From positions 29,999-93,998 of the forward strand of contig JAHEIW010000004.1 in the NCBI GenBank assembly GCA_024639185.1: 64,000 nt of DNA, read 5' to 3'. The translations under genes were made by a program, and so were the position numbers. The number at the start of each line of letters is the position of its first letter. The stretch's first letter is position 1. The stretch comes from Deltaproteobacteria bacterium (lineage in GTDB: Bacteria > Desulfobacterota > Desulfobacteria > Desulfobacterales > JAHEIW01). Positions 35,314-42,985 of the stretch are shown one piece after another. The notes under the pieces were generated by a model that was given only the letters and a program-made list of their open reading frames with translations, ran no database searches and was not told the origin of the DNA.

Positions 35314-36528
35314 TTATTGAGCAATCTGCACTGGCATACCGTCAACCGGCGTAGGCAGCTCTGAAACAATCAAGCGGTCACCGGGCTGGAGGCCGTCTCT
35401 AAACAAAACGGTTTGGGCATCACGCCAGAGGACATCAATATCGCGGATTTTAAGCATGTCTTTACCTGAGGCAACCCAGACGCGGCTGTTTTCGCGCAGC
35501 GCTGTACGGGGAATACGGTATACGTCATCCAATTGTCGCCCCTTGATCTCGAGGCGCACATACTCTCCGATTAAAAGGGGCAGCTGGGTTTTGCCCTTTT
35601 CGTTTAATCCCAAAGGGTCCCTGACTTCAATCAGAACGCGCGCCATACGGCCCTCTTGCTCAAGATCTCCGAGCAATTTAATGACCGTGCCGTCGTGTTC
35701 ATATGCGTTGCGGTGGTAAATACGGACCCTGGAGCCGGTTTCGACGGACTGACGTGGGATGGTGATCCAGTTGAGACGATCTACGGGTATCGAAGCCTGG
35801 ATCCAGTATATATCGATACCGATCAACTCGGCCAGCTGCTCCTGGCCGGACACCTGCGAGCCGAAATCAACAAATTTTTTGCGGACGATGGCGTTAAAAG
35901 GGGCCTTGATCCGGGTTCTGGCCAGATCGAGTTTGGCTTTTTGCAGATCGGCTTTCTCTGCAGCCAGTTTGGCGCGGGCAGCTTCCAGCTGCGGCTCTTT
36001 GGCCACCAATGTTGGAATCTCTGCGTTTTCAGGATTGTCATTGTTCAGTAGCCGCCATTCCTCTACGGCCGCTGCGGCTTCTTCTTCAGCGACTTTTAAA
36101 ACACTTTCCGAGTCCTTTACCCGGGCTTCAGCCAGCGTGACAGCCAGTTCATAATCGAGCGGATCGATGCGCAACACCTCTGATCCTTTTTCTAAAAAGC
36201 CGCCGACGGTAAATTGAGGGTGAAGCGCCACAATTTCGCCCGATACACGCGATTCGAGAACGATCTCTCTGGCCGGCACCACGGTTCCCATGGCCTGAAC
36301 GGCAACCGTATGAATGCCGGGCTGAATCCGGGCCACTTCAACCAGCGGTGCGATTTTGGCTGGTGGCCGCCGGCGCGCTTTGGGCGCTGTCTTGGTAATG
36401 TAAGCGGCACCGATGATGCCGGCTACAATGACCGCCAGCGACAGTCCTATATTTAAAAACAGGCGTCGCCGGCTGCGAGTCCGACGGGTCTGGCTCGTAT
36501 CGTCTGTTGTTTTACTATGTTCATCCAT
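35314..36528 (-). CDS. RND efflux periplasmic adaptor
   Basis: 404 residues. An N-terminal anchor (FLNIGLSLAVIVAGIIGAAYI) is followed by a lipoyl half (IVLESRVSGEIVALHPQFTVGGFLEKGSEVLRIDPLDYEL), an alpha-hairpin (about 120-200), a second lipoyl half (LARTRIKAPFNAIVRKKFVDFGSQV) and barrel domains. It couples the RND pump to an outer-membrane channel. No outer-membrane factor is encoded nearby. Confidence 0.92.
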   Translation of the reverse strand: MDEHSKTTDDTSQTRRTRSRRRLFLNIGLSLAVIVAGIIGAAYITKTAPKARRRPPAKIAPLVEVARIQPGIHTVAVQAMGTVVPAREIVLESRVSGEIVALHPQFTVGGFLEKGSEVLRIDPLDYELAVTLAEARVKDSESVLKVAEEEAAAAVEEWRLLNNDNPENAEIPTLVAKEPQLEAARAKLAAEKADLQKAKLDLARTRIKAPFNAIVRKKFVDFGSQVSGQEQLAELIGIDIYWIQASIPVDRLNWITIPRQSVETGSRVRIYHRNAYEHDGTVIKLLGDLEQEGRMARVLIEVRDPLGLNEKGKTQLPLLIGEYVRLEIKGRQLDDVYRIPRTALRENSRVWVASGKDMLKIRDIDVLWRDAQTVLFRDGLQPGDRLIVSELPTPVDGMPVQIAQ

Positions 36529-36739
36529 AATTACAATAAGTTAAGCCTTAAAACCCAAATGGCAATCTTTGCGATCGAACTCATTATAGGGATTGAAACG
36601 GTTGAAGTAAAGGAATTCGTCCTGTTGGCCTTCATTGGACGGCCTTTTCAACATCCGTTGCTCATTTGTGATACGCGCGGGTTGCGCTCCCGTCCGGCAT
36701 CATGTGAGAATGCGGTCCGGGTCGCCGGTCTGAAAAGTT

Positions 36740-36859
36740 TTAGGAAAAAAATCGGGACAAAACAGTGAGCAGCAGCAAACATATCCCGAATAACAGCAAA
36801 GAATGCAATGTTTTGTCCTTCGGCAGGGTCTTTCTTTGATCGTTGCTTCGGCTATTCAT
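36740..36859 (-). CDS. Small single-span membrane protein in RND operon (39 aa)
   Basis: A 39-codon frame with GAGGTGA 6 nt before the ATG at 36859. A basic N-terminus (MNSRSNDQRKTLPKDKTLHS) is followed by one hydrophobic segment (LLLFGICLLLLTVL) and SRFFS. It lies between the Spy-like gene and the adaptor gene on the same strand. Small membrane proteins such as AcrZ tune RND pumps, so a similar role is possible, but no sequence similarity was established. Confidence 0.5.
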   Translation of the reverse strand: MNSRSNDQRKTLPKDKTLHSLLLFGICLLLLTVLSRFFS

Positions 36860-36911
36860 GGCCTTCACCTCATCTATTTTTGTAGTCAGATCCACACCGG
36901 CTTGCGGAGTC

Positions 36912-36947
36912 ATCCGCCCGGAGCCCCTCAGCGGTCTCCGGGCGGAT
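36912..36947 (-). promoter_or_regulatory. Strong hairpin after the Spy-like gene
   Basis: Perfect 12-bp stem ATCCGCCCGGAG / CTCCGGGCGGAT with a 12-nt loop, 15 nt beyond the stop codon. No T-run follows on the minus strand, so it is more likely an mRNA-stabilising or attenuating element than a terminator. It may allow high Spy-like expression over the pump genes. Confidence 0.5.
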
Positions 36948-36961
36948 CTTTGAGGCGGCTG

Positions 36962-37462
36962 CTAGCGGGATTTCCGCATTAACATCCGAGCCTGCTCTTG
37001 GGTAATGGTTCCGTCGGTTACGCCTTTTTCTACCAGCCGGCTCATAATTTCACGGCGCTGGCTGTGTGTTTCCATTTTAGCGAGGATTTCTTTTTCCTGT
37101 TCTGCTGTTATGCTCCCATTGGCAGCCGCCGATTTGACAAGCCGGTTGACTTTGGCCTGCAGGGTCGTGCGAAACGCCTGGCGGTCGATATCCAAATCTT
37201 CCATGACGGTGCGCATTCGCCGGTCCTTGAATTGCGTTTCAATGGCTTCTGCCGATCGGCCCGTCATTTCTGAAAGGGTCTGAACCATCAGGTTTTTTTG
37301 TTGATATTTTGCCAGCAGTATCAGGCCTCCGCCTGAACGGTGACGTTTAAATCCAAAACCCTGGCGGGCACCTTTGGCCGGGTCATCGGCCAGTGACAGT
37401 CCTGAAAAAATGAGTCCCACCACCAGTACACAACTTAAAATGATCGTGTGTTTTGTTTTCAT
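36962..37462 (-). CDS. Periplasmic Spy/CpxP-like helical protein
   Basis: 166 residues with a signal peptide (IILSCVLVVGLIFSGLSLAD). The mature part is helical and basic (GRSAEAIETQFKDRRMRTVMEDLDID), ending in two repeats of a DUF2680-like unit: LVKSAAANGSITAEQEKEIL and LVEKGVTDGTITQEQARMLM. Such proteins act as periplasmic chaperones or stress sensors. AAGGAGG precedes the ATG. It is divergent from the histidine kinase gene (195-bp gap), consistent with a stress regulon. Confidence 0.65.
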   Translation of the reverse strand: MKTKHTIILSCVLVVGLIFSGLSLADDPAKGARQGFGFKRHRSGGGLILLAKYQQKNLMVQTLSEMTGRSAEAIETQFKDRRMRTVMEDLDIDRQAFRTTLQAKVNRLVKSAAANGSITAEQEKEILAKMETHSQRREIMSRLVEKGVTDGTITQEQARMLMRKSR

Positions 37463-37657
37463 GAGAACCTCCTTCAGTTTTGCTGTGTTAGATTGAAATG
37501 TTGCGTTTAACCTGCGCTCAATTTAACAACTAATTGTGAAGCAAATATGAAGAACTGATGAGAAGGTTATGAAGGGCAGGGATTGGGTTTGAAATATACG
37601 CTAAAGTGTATTAGTACCACTGGTGTGTATGATACCCTAAATCCAACTTAGTGCCCG

Positions 37658-39115
37658 ATGATGAAATTTAAACTTTCCTATAAAATTTTTTTCGCCTTTA
37701 CATTGATGTCGCTGCTGGTTGTGACTCTTATGGTCGGCATCATGCGCTTTTATGTTGCCCGCAACTTTGCAGATTATGTCCACAGATCTTTGTTGGAGCG
37801 CTACAGCGAATTTAACAATGCCCTGGTAGCTGAATATCAGGCGCACAACGGGTGGCAGACGCTCAAGGATAACCCGGACCGCTGGGAGGAAATATTACGC
37901 GCCAGTTTGCCCCGAAGAGATATTGCCTCCGGCCGGCGTCCTCCACGAGCGCCCGAAGTGGAAAGCCAAAAATCCGGTATCAATGCTCAGGAGCCGCCGC
38001 CGCCGAAACCTCGCGGGCGAACTGAGCGGTTGGCCCGCCGGCTGGTGCTGTTTGATGACGCCAAACAACATGTGGCCGGGGGCCGCGCCCTTACCACCAT
38101 TGACCGCTACGCCTTGCGCAAAATTACCATCGATGGCCGGGCCATTGGCTGGCTGGGTTTGCATAAACGAGAGCTTATGGCAAATCCACTGGCAGCGGGG
38201 TTTTTAAAGCAACAGTCGCAGATGTTTTACATTATCGGTGGAGCGATATTGGTGCTGGCGGCCATCGTGTCCTTCATTTTGTCCAGACACCTGCTGACGC
38301 CCGTCCACAAACTCACCGCCGGAACCCGGGCTCTGACATCGCGCAAATTCGATACCCGCATCGCAGTCCAGGCCAAAGATGAATTGGGTCAACTGGCCGC
38401 CGATTTTAATACAATGGCCGATACGCTGGAAACATACGAATGCATGCGCGAGCAATGGATTTCCGATATCGCCCATGAGCTCAGGACGCCCCTATCGATT
38501 CTGCTCGGCGAGATCGAAGCGTTGAAGGACGGCGTGCGGGAAGTCAACGATGGCACCCTTGAATCCCTGAATTCCGAAGCCCGGCATCTGAGTAAAATTG
38601 TAAACGATCTGCACGAGCTTTCTCAGGCCGATGCCGGTGCACTTGCCATCAAAAAAGAACGAATTAACCCCGTGGCGGTCTTAGAGGAGACCCTCGGCCA
38701 TTTTGAACAGGGCTTCGTTGAGAATCAAATTGCAATTGCCAAAGATCTGACCCATCAGCCCCCTGTTTCGGTCATTGGGGATGCCGATCGCTTGAAGCAG
38801 CTTTTTTCTAACCTGCTGGAAAACACCCTGCGTTATGCTGATGCGCCCGGCACATTGACCATCGGCCAGAAACTTAGTGCCAATCGATTGGTATTTTACT
38901 TCGAGGATTCCGGGCCGGGTGTGCCTGACGAATCTCTGGAACGCCTGTTTGATCGGCTGTATCGGGTGGATCGGTCGAGAAGCCGCAGCAGGGGCGGAAG
39001 CGGGCTGGGCTTGAGCATCTGTAAAAGTATAGTTTATGCTCTCGATGGCGAAATACGGGCCGTCAACGGGAAGTCAGGCGGGCTTCGAATCGAGGTTGAG
39101 CTACCTCTATCCTAA
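37658..39115 (+). CDS. Envelope-type sensor histidine kinase (BaeS-like)
   Basis: 485 residues: TM1 (about 10-32), periplasmic sensor (about 33-185), TM2 (about 187-210), HAMP, HisKA and HATPase domains. The phospho-acceptor is His273 in SDIAHELRTPLSILLGEIEAL-type sequence (DIAHELRTPLS). N box NLLENTLRYAD, G1 EDSGPGVPDE, G2 SGLGLSI. The sensor carries a proline-rich basic stretch (PPPPKPRGRTERLARR). Paired with the response regulator downstream and divergent from the Spy-like/RND operon. Confidence 0.92.
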   Translation: MMKFKLSYKIFFAFTLMSLLVVTLMVGIMRFYVARNFADYVHRSLLERYSEFNNALVAEYQAHNGWQTLKDNPDRWEEILRASLPRRDIASGRRPPRAPEVESQKSGINAQEPPPPKPRGRTERLARRLVLFDDAKQHVAGGRALTTIDRYALRKITIDGRAIGWLGLHKRELMANPLAAGFLKQQSQMFYIIGGAILVLAAIVSFILSRHLLTPVHKLTAGTRALTSRKFDTRIAVQAKDELGQLAADFNTMADTLETYECMREQWISDIAHELRTPLSILLGEIEALKDGVREVNDGTLESLNSEARHLSKIVNDLHELSQADAGALAIKKERINPVAVLEETLGHFEQGFVENQIAIAKDLTHQPPVSVIGDADRLKQLFSNLLENTLRYADAPGTLTIGQKLSANRLVFYFEDSGPGVPDESLERLFDRLYRVDRSRSRSRGGSGLGLSICKSIVYALDGEIRAVNGKSGGLRIEVELPLS

Positions 39116-39120
39116 AATAG

Positions 39121-39175
39121 GTCTCAGAAAACAGAGGTCAGAGGTCAGAAGACAGAAGTCAGAGGGCAGATGACC
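39121..39175. repeat. Low-complexity GAGGTCAG-type repeat
   Basis: Short imperfect copies of CAGAGGTCAGAAGACAGAAG between the kinase and regulator genes. Possibly slipped-strand in origin. No coding or regulatory role is visible. Confidence 0.5.
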
Positions 39176-39260
39176 GCTGATAAAAATGGAAGAAAAAGCA
39201 TTCACTCTGACACCTGCTTGTCCTCCGAAGCCTTTATGGCGAAGGAGGGAAACCATTTTG

Positions 39261-39959
39261 GTGATACCCATGACCCGTAAACACATCCTTGTTGTCGAAG
39301 ACGAAGATAAAATTGCCCGCCTGCTGTGCGATTACCTGAAGGAAGCCGGCTTTCGGACATCTTCCCAGGCCAATGGCAGACGTGTTATCGCCCAGGTTAA
39401 AAGAGAACTGCCGGATTTGATTCTACTGGATATTATGCTGCCGGGTAAAGACGGCATGGCATTATGCCGGGAGATCCGGCAATTTTCCGATGTTCCGATC
39501 ATCATGATCACCGCGCGGGTCGAAGAGATCGACCGACTGTTGGGCCTGGAATTGGGTGCTGACGATTACATCTGCAAACCATTCAGCCCGCGGGAAGTGG
39601 TGGCCCGGGTCAAAGCCATTTTCAGGCGGGTGGGTGCCGCACCCCGGGCAAAGCAGATGGTCGTCGGTGCGATTTCACTGGATGATGAAACCCATCGGGT
39701 AATTGTTGATAAAAAGGCCCTCAACCTGACGCCCAGTGAATTTGGTCTATTAAAAATTATGATGCGCCAGCCCAATCGTGTGTTTTCGCGAAGTGAACTT
39801 ATAAACCGGGTTCAGGGATATGATTTCGAGGGCTACGACCGTACCATCGACACGCATATCAAAAATCTGCGGAAAAAAATTGCGCAAATACTGCCCGACC
39901 AGGAAATTATCAGCACCGTTTACGGTGTGGGTTATAGGTTCAACGAAACCCCCGACTGA
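39261..39959 (+). CDS. OmpR-family response regulator (BaeR-like)
   Basis: 232 residues from the GTG at 39261; AAGGAGGG lies about 12 nt upstream, and a TTG at 39258 or ATG at 39270 are alternatives. The longer frame to 39186 adds unrelated residues. Receiver: acidic pair VVEDEDK, phospho-Asp in LILLDIMLPGKDG, Thr and Lys switch residues (IMITARVEE, YICKPFSP). C-terminal winged helix ends YDRTIDTHIKNLRKKI...STVYGVGYRF. Likely activates the divergent Spy-like/RND operon (inference from layout). Confidence 0.9.
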   Translation: MIPMTRKHILVVEDEDKIARLLCDYLKEAGFRTSSQANGRRVIAQVKRELPDLILLDIMLPGKDGMALCREIRQFSDVPIIMITARVEEIDRLLGLELGADDYICKPFSPREVVARVKAIFRRVGAAPRAKQMVVGAISLDDETHRVIVDKKALNLTPSEFGLLKIMMRQPNRVFSRSELINRVQGYDFEGYDRTIDTHIKNLRKKIAQILPDQEIISTVYGVGYRFNETPD

Positions 39960-40091
39960 TCTTGCACTCGCATGAAAAATATCATAATGAAATAAAAGTG
40001 GATGGTGAAAGGCTCATTTGAACTTTCCGGGCTGTAAAAATTGATTATATCTCATCGGGCCAGTGTTTTGTGCCCTTATAAAGGATCGCCG

Positions 40092-41063
40092 ATGCGAAAC
40101 CTGACGATAGCACTAACCTTTTTGGGCGCTCTTTTTTTCTCGTGTGCCGCCGCTGTTGCCGACGGCCCTGCCGAAAAATCTAACGGCTTCAGCGGCCGGG
40201 TTTCAGCGGGCGCGGGGTATATGACCAGCACCGATCAGCTTAAAACGACCGATGAGAATAGGCGTATCGATTCGCTGAGCGGCGATGCGCAGCGGTACGA
40301 TCGATTTATCCCAATGGCCCTGTTTAACCTGCGCTATACCTTTGCCGAATCCGGCCGGCGGGTCTATTTTGGGACCGCTCCGGAAGCCAGCGGCCGGCCG
40401 AGGCTTTCGCTGGGTTTTGTGCAACCCTTCTCGGATGGCAGTCGGCTGGACCTGTCTGTTTTTACACAGCTGTTCTCAGAAGTCTGGCGCGATCCTTACC
40501 TGACTGACGTCCGCCGCAAAGAAACCCGCCAATACAGATACGGCGCTCGTATCGCCTACCGGCAGATGCTCGGTAGCAAATTTAATCTTTCTTACGCCTT
40601 TTCCCGGGTGGATGTTAATGTAGATGATATCGGAGACCGATTCAGCGAGTTGAAGCGCGACGGCTATTTTCATAGAGCCATACTCGAATATGACTTGCGC
40701 CTGGGTCAGACCCTGTCGTTGAGACCGGATTTTGAGCTGTCTGTCGCTGACATTGACGGTCAGGCCAATGCCTACACCGGGTACCGTTTTGGGCTGGGCC
40801 TGCGCAAATTTTCAAAATCCTACCAGCTGATGCTTAAAGCCGCCGTTGGCCGAAATGATTACGATGATGAGCACCCGATTTTCAGCAAAACCCGCGATGA
40901 TACAAATTATTCTGTGTTCGGGACGTTCACTCGCCCCAATCTTTTCGGGATCGACTATCTTTCTGGCACGTTGATAGCCGGATATCGCTTCCGGGACTCC
41001 AACATCAACTTTTTGAATGCGCAAACGCTTTTCAGCGGCGCTATGATCGGAGTCGAATTTTAA
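40092..41063 (+). CDS. DUF2860-like outer-membrane beta-barrel protein
   Basis: 323 residues from ATG at 40092 (AAAGGA at 7 nt), which starts a clean signal peptide (MRNLTIALTFLGALFFSCAA). The mature protein is a run of amphipathic strands (FSGRVSAGAGYMTSTDQL, YDRFIPMALFNLRYTF, RLDLSVFTQLFSEVWRDPYL) ending in GAMIGVEF, whose C-terminal Phe is the usual outer-membrane barrel signature. DUF2860 proteins are uncharacterised outer-membrane proteins. It follows the two-component genes and may belong to the same envelope regulon. Confidence 0.75.
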   Translation: MRNLTIALTFLGALFFSCAAAVADGPAEKSNGFSGRVSAGAGYMTSTDQLKTTDENRRIDSLSGDAQRYDRFIPMALFNLRYTFAESGRRVYFGTAPEASGRPRLSLGFVQPFSDGSRLDLSVFTQLFSEVWRDPYLTDVRRKETRQYRYGARIAYRQMLGSKFNLSYAFSRVDVNVDDIGDRFSELKRDGYFHRAILEYDLRLGQTLSLRPDFELSVADIDGQANAYTGYRFGLGLRKFSKSYQLMLKAAVGRNDYDDEHPIFSKTRDDTNYSVFGTFTRPNLFGIDYLSGTLIAGYRFRDSNINFLNAQTLFSGAMIGVEF

Positions 41064-41112
41064 GGTACAGGCAACTTCCCATTCGGACTTAAAATTTTAT
41101 TGTCTTCCATCG

Positions 41113-41406
41113 TTTAAACTGAACCGCACCGGGTTGGGCATCCATGTGCTGATCGGCGACCGCAGCGGAGACTGTGCGAGCATCGAGTTTTTGGACAGTA
41201 AAATGGTGACCCATACCGGGTCGCAGCTGCCGGTCAGGGTCCTGACCAATGACACCTATGCGGCCTCGATGTACCACTAGCAAAACGGTAAGGCGCCGGT
41301 GCTTGATCCGGGCCAATCCATTGGGCGATTTATTCAGGCGGCCGGCATGCTTGATAAGTACGATCCCCTGGCGGACTTTCCAGACAGCATGACGTTCAAC
41401 CTCTGA
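41113..41406 (+). pseudogene. Choloylglycine hydrolase/penicillin V acylase family remnant
   Basis: Frame-by-frame reading gives HVLIGDRSGDCASIEFLD, KMVTHTGSQLPVRVLTNDTY, a TAG stop at 41278-41280, then QNGKAPVLDPGQSIGRFIQA and AGMLDKYDP. This is the middle of the linear-amide C-N hydrolase (Ntn) fold. The catalytic N-terminal Cys part and the C-terminus are missing, and the frame is interrupted. It cannot encode an active enzyme. The neighbouring complete genes are unrelated. Confidence 0.65.
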
Positions 41407-41448
41407 CCCTAGATATAGGATGCACCCAACAGCGCAACGGAGCAAATT

Positions 41449-41877
41449 ATGAAAGATTCCTTGAAAGCCGGCCTGACGTTTAATTTTCAATACCGGGTTC
41501 CGGAGAACAAAACCGTCCCGTATCTCTACCCTGAAGCACCGGAATTTCAGAAGATGCCTAAAGTTCTGGCGACCGGGTTTATGGTGGGTCTGTTTGAGTG
41601 GACCTGTATCCAGGCCATTAACCCGCATCTAGACTGGCCCGAGGAGCAAACCGTCGGCATCGGGTTGAACCTGAATCACCTGGCAGCCACGCCACCGGGT
41701 TTGACCGTTACGGTAGCGGTGAAACTCAAGGAAGTCGACGGCCGACGGCTGGTTTTTTCGATTGTTGCCGATGACGGTCTCGACAAGATCTCTGAAGGGA
41801 CCCACGAGCGCTTTGTCATCGATGCCGCAAAATTTAACAAGAAGGTCGCCGAAAAAGGTCAAAGGCCGGGCACCTGA
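41449..41877 (+). CDS. Hotdog-fold thioesterase (fluoroacetyl-CoA thioesterase-like)
   Basis: 142 residues, complete hotdog fold. YLYPEAPEFQKMPKVLATGFMVGLFEW carries the Thr and Glu, and GLNLNHLAATPPGLTVTV the His, that form the FlK-type active site (Thr/Glu/His). It hydrolyses an acyl-CoA; the natural substrate is unknown. It converges with the FadR-type regulator 14 bp away and may or may not belong to that locus. Confidence 0.78.
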   Translation: MKDSLKAGLTFNFQYRVPENKTVPYLYPEAPEFQKMPKVLATGFMVGLFEWTCIQAINPHLDWPEEQTVGIGLNLNHLAATPPGLTVTVAVKLKEVDGRRLVFSIVADDGLDKISEGTHERFVIDAAKFNKKVAEKGQRPGT

Positions 41878-41891
41878 GACCTGGCGCTTTT

Positions 41892-42665
41892 TTAGGACAG
41901 GGGTAGTGTTCTTTTGTAGGCAAAAGGAAACAGGCCTTCTTCACTCAATTTTTCTATTTTCTGAATCGAGTCTTCCAGGTGTTGAATCATTATGGCCTTG
42001 GCCTTAAGGGCATTTTTTTCTTCGATGGCCTGAACCAGCTGTTCGTGTTGTGAGACCACCAGGTCGAACCAGTCATCAATCGTCATGAAGACCTCGTTGC
42101 TCAGATTGGTGTTTCTTTCAATCAGCGACGCCAGACCTTCGTTGACACGCTCCATGATTTTGTTATGCGTGGCGGAAATATACAGATTGTGAAGCATGAT
42201 CTCCCAGTATGAACGCTCCTTTTTTTTATCTTCGGCTTCACCGTTGCCGGACTTCAGCTTTTCAATACAGGCTCTCATTTTCATCAAATCTTCATCCGTA
42301 CGACGGTGGGCTGCCAATTCCGCTGCTGATACGTTCAAAATCCAGCGCATTTCCATAACCTGCGGCAGGAGATCTTCGAGCCAGAAAGGCATAAACTGCA
42401 TGCTATCGGTGAAGTCGCTCAGAAATGGCGTTTGCACGAATATGCCCTGGCGTTCCACCGATTCAAGAACCCCCCAGGCTTCCAGGGTAATAATGGCTTC
42501 ACGCAGCAATGAGCGGCTGACGCCTAACATTTCCGCAAGATCCCGTTCGGCGGGAAGCTTGCTGCCTTTGGTGTACATCTTGGTTTTGATGAGCTCTTTA
42601 AGTTGGGCGATAACCTCGTCTCTTTTCTTTTTCAACGATTTTTCCTCGGCGCTTTTTTTGGTCAA
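41892..42665 (-). CDS. GntR-family (FadR subfamily) transcriptional regulator
   Basis: 257 residues. N-terminal winged helix (TKGSKLPAERDLAEMLGVSRSLLREAIITLEAWGVLESV) and C-terminal FCD helical domain (Asp/His metal or acid-binding positions in LHNLYISATHN and VVSQHEQLVQAIEE). FadR-type regulators bind TNGTNNNACNA. Exactly such a site, TGGTAGGACCA, lies in the divergent gap before the glycyl radical enzyme gene. Probably represses that operon until its inducer (a small acid) binds. Confidence 0.9.
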   Translation of the reverse strand: MTKKSAEEKSLKKKRDEVIAQLKELIKTKMYTKGSKLPAERDLAEMLGVSRSLLREAIITLEAWGVLESVERQGIFVQTPFLSDFTDSMQFMPFWLEDLLPQVMEMRWILNVSAAELAAHRRTDEDLMKMRACIEKLKSGNGEAEDKKKERSYWEIMLHNLYISATHNKIMERVNEGLASLIERNTNLSNEVFMTIDDWFDLVVSQHEQLVQAIEEKNALKAKAIMIQHLEDSIQKIEKLSEEGLFPFAYKRTLPLS

Positions 42666-42808
42666 CCAGTGGTTTGAAATAGCATCATTTTCGGGCTTGC
42701 CAATAGTATTGCTTTATTTACAGGTGAGAAATTGGATGATTTGACCGTTATTAGATAATAGGTCTTTATTTTAATATCTTAATAATATTTTCAATGTCAA
42801 GACAGGCG

Positions 42809-42871
42809 AAAATCTACCCATTTAATATTGACAAAACAGCGCAGATTGGGTAGATTTTTTTGGTAGGACCA
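42809..42871 (+). promoter_or_regulatory. Promoter and FadR-type operator of the glycyl radical enzyme operon
   Basis: TTGACA (42828-42833), 17-bp spacer, TAGATT (42851-42856). TGGTAGGACCA (42861-42871) matches TNGTNNNACNA over the start point. A perfect 12-bp inverted repeat, AAAATCTACCCA (42809-42820) and TGGGTAGATTTT (42847-42858), brackets the -35 and overlaps the -10. Confidence 0.72.
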
Positions 42872-42985
42872 CAGGTCAACCAAAGACGCCTTTTTTTAGC
42901 CCCAGAACCGCCATTGTTGCGCTTTAACGGTTGATCCGAAGATCAAAACAGGTTTTGATGATTTTCACCAGGGAGGGTTTAGCAT

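Noticed and set aside
41278-41280. TAG as a pyrrolysine codon in the choloylglycine hydrolase fragment
   Set aside because: The catalytic N-terminal region is missing as well, so a broken gene explains it better.
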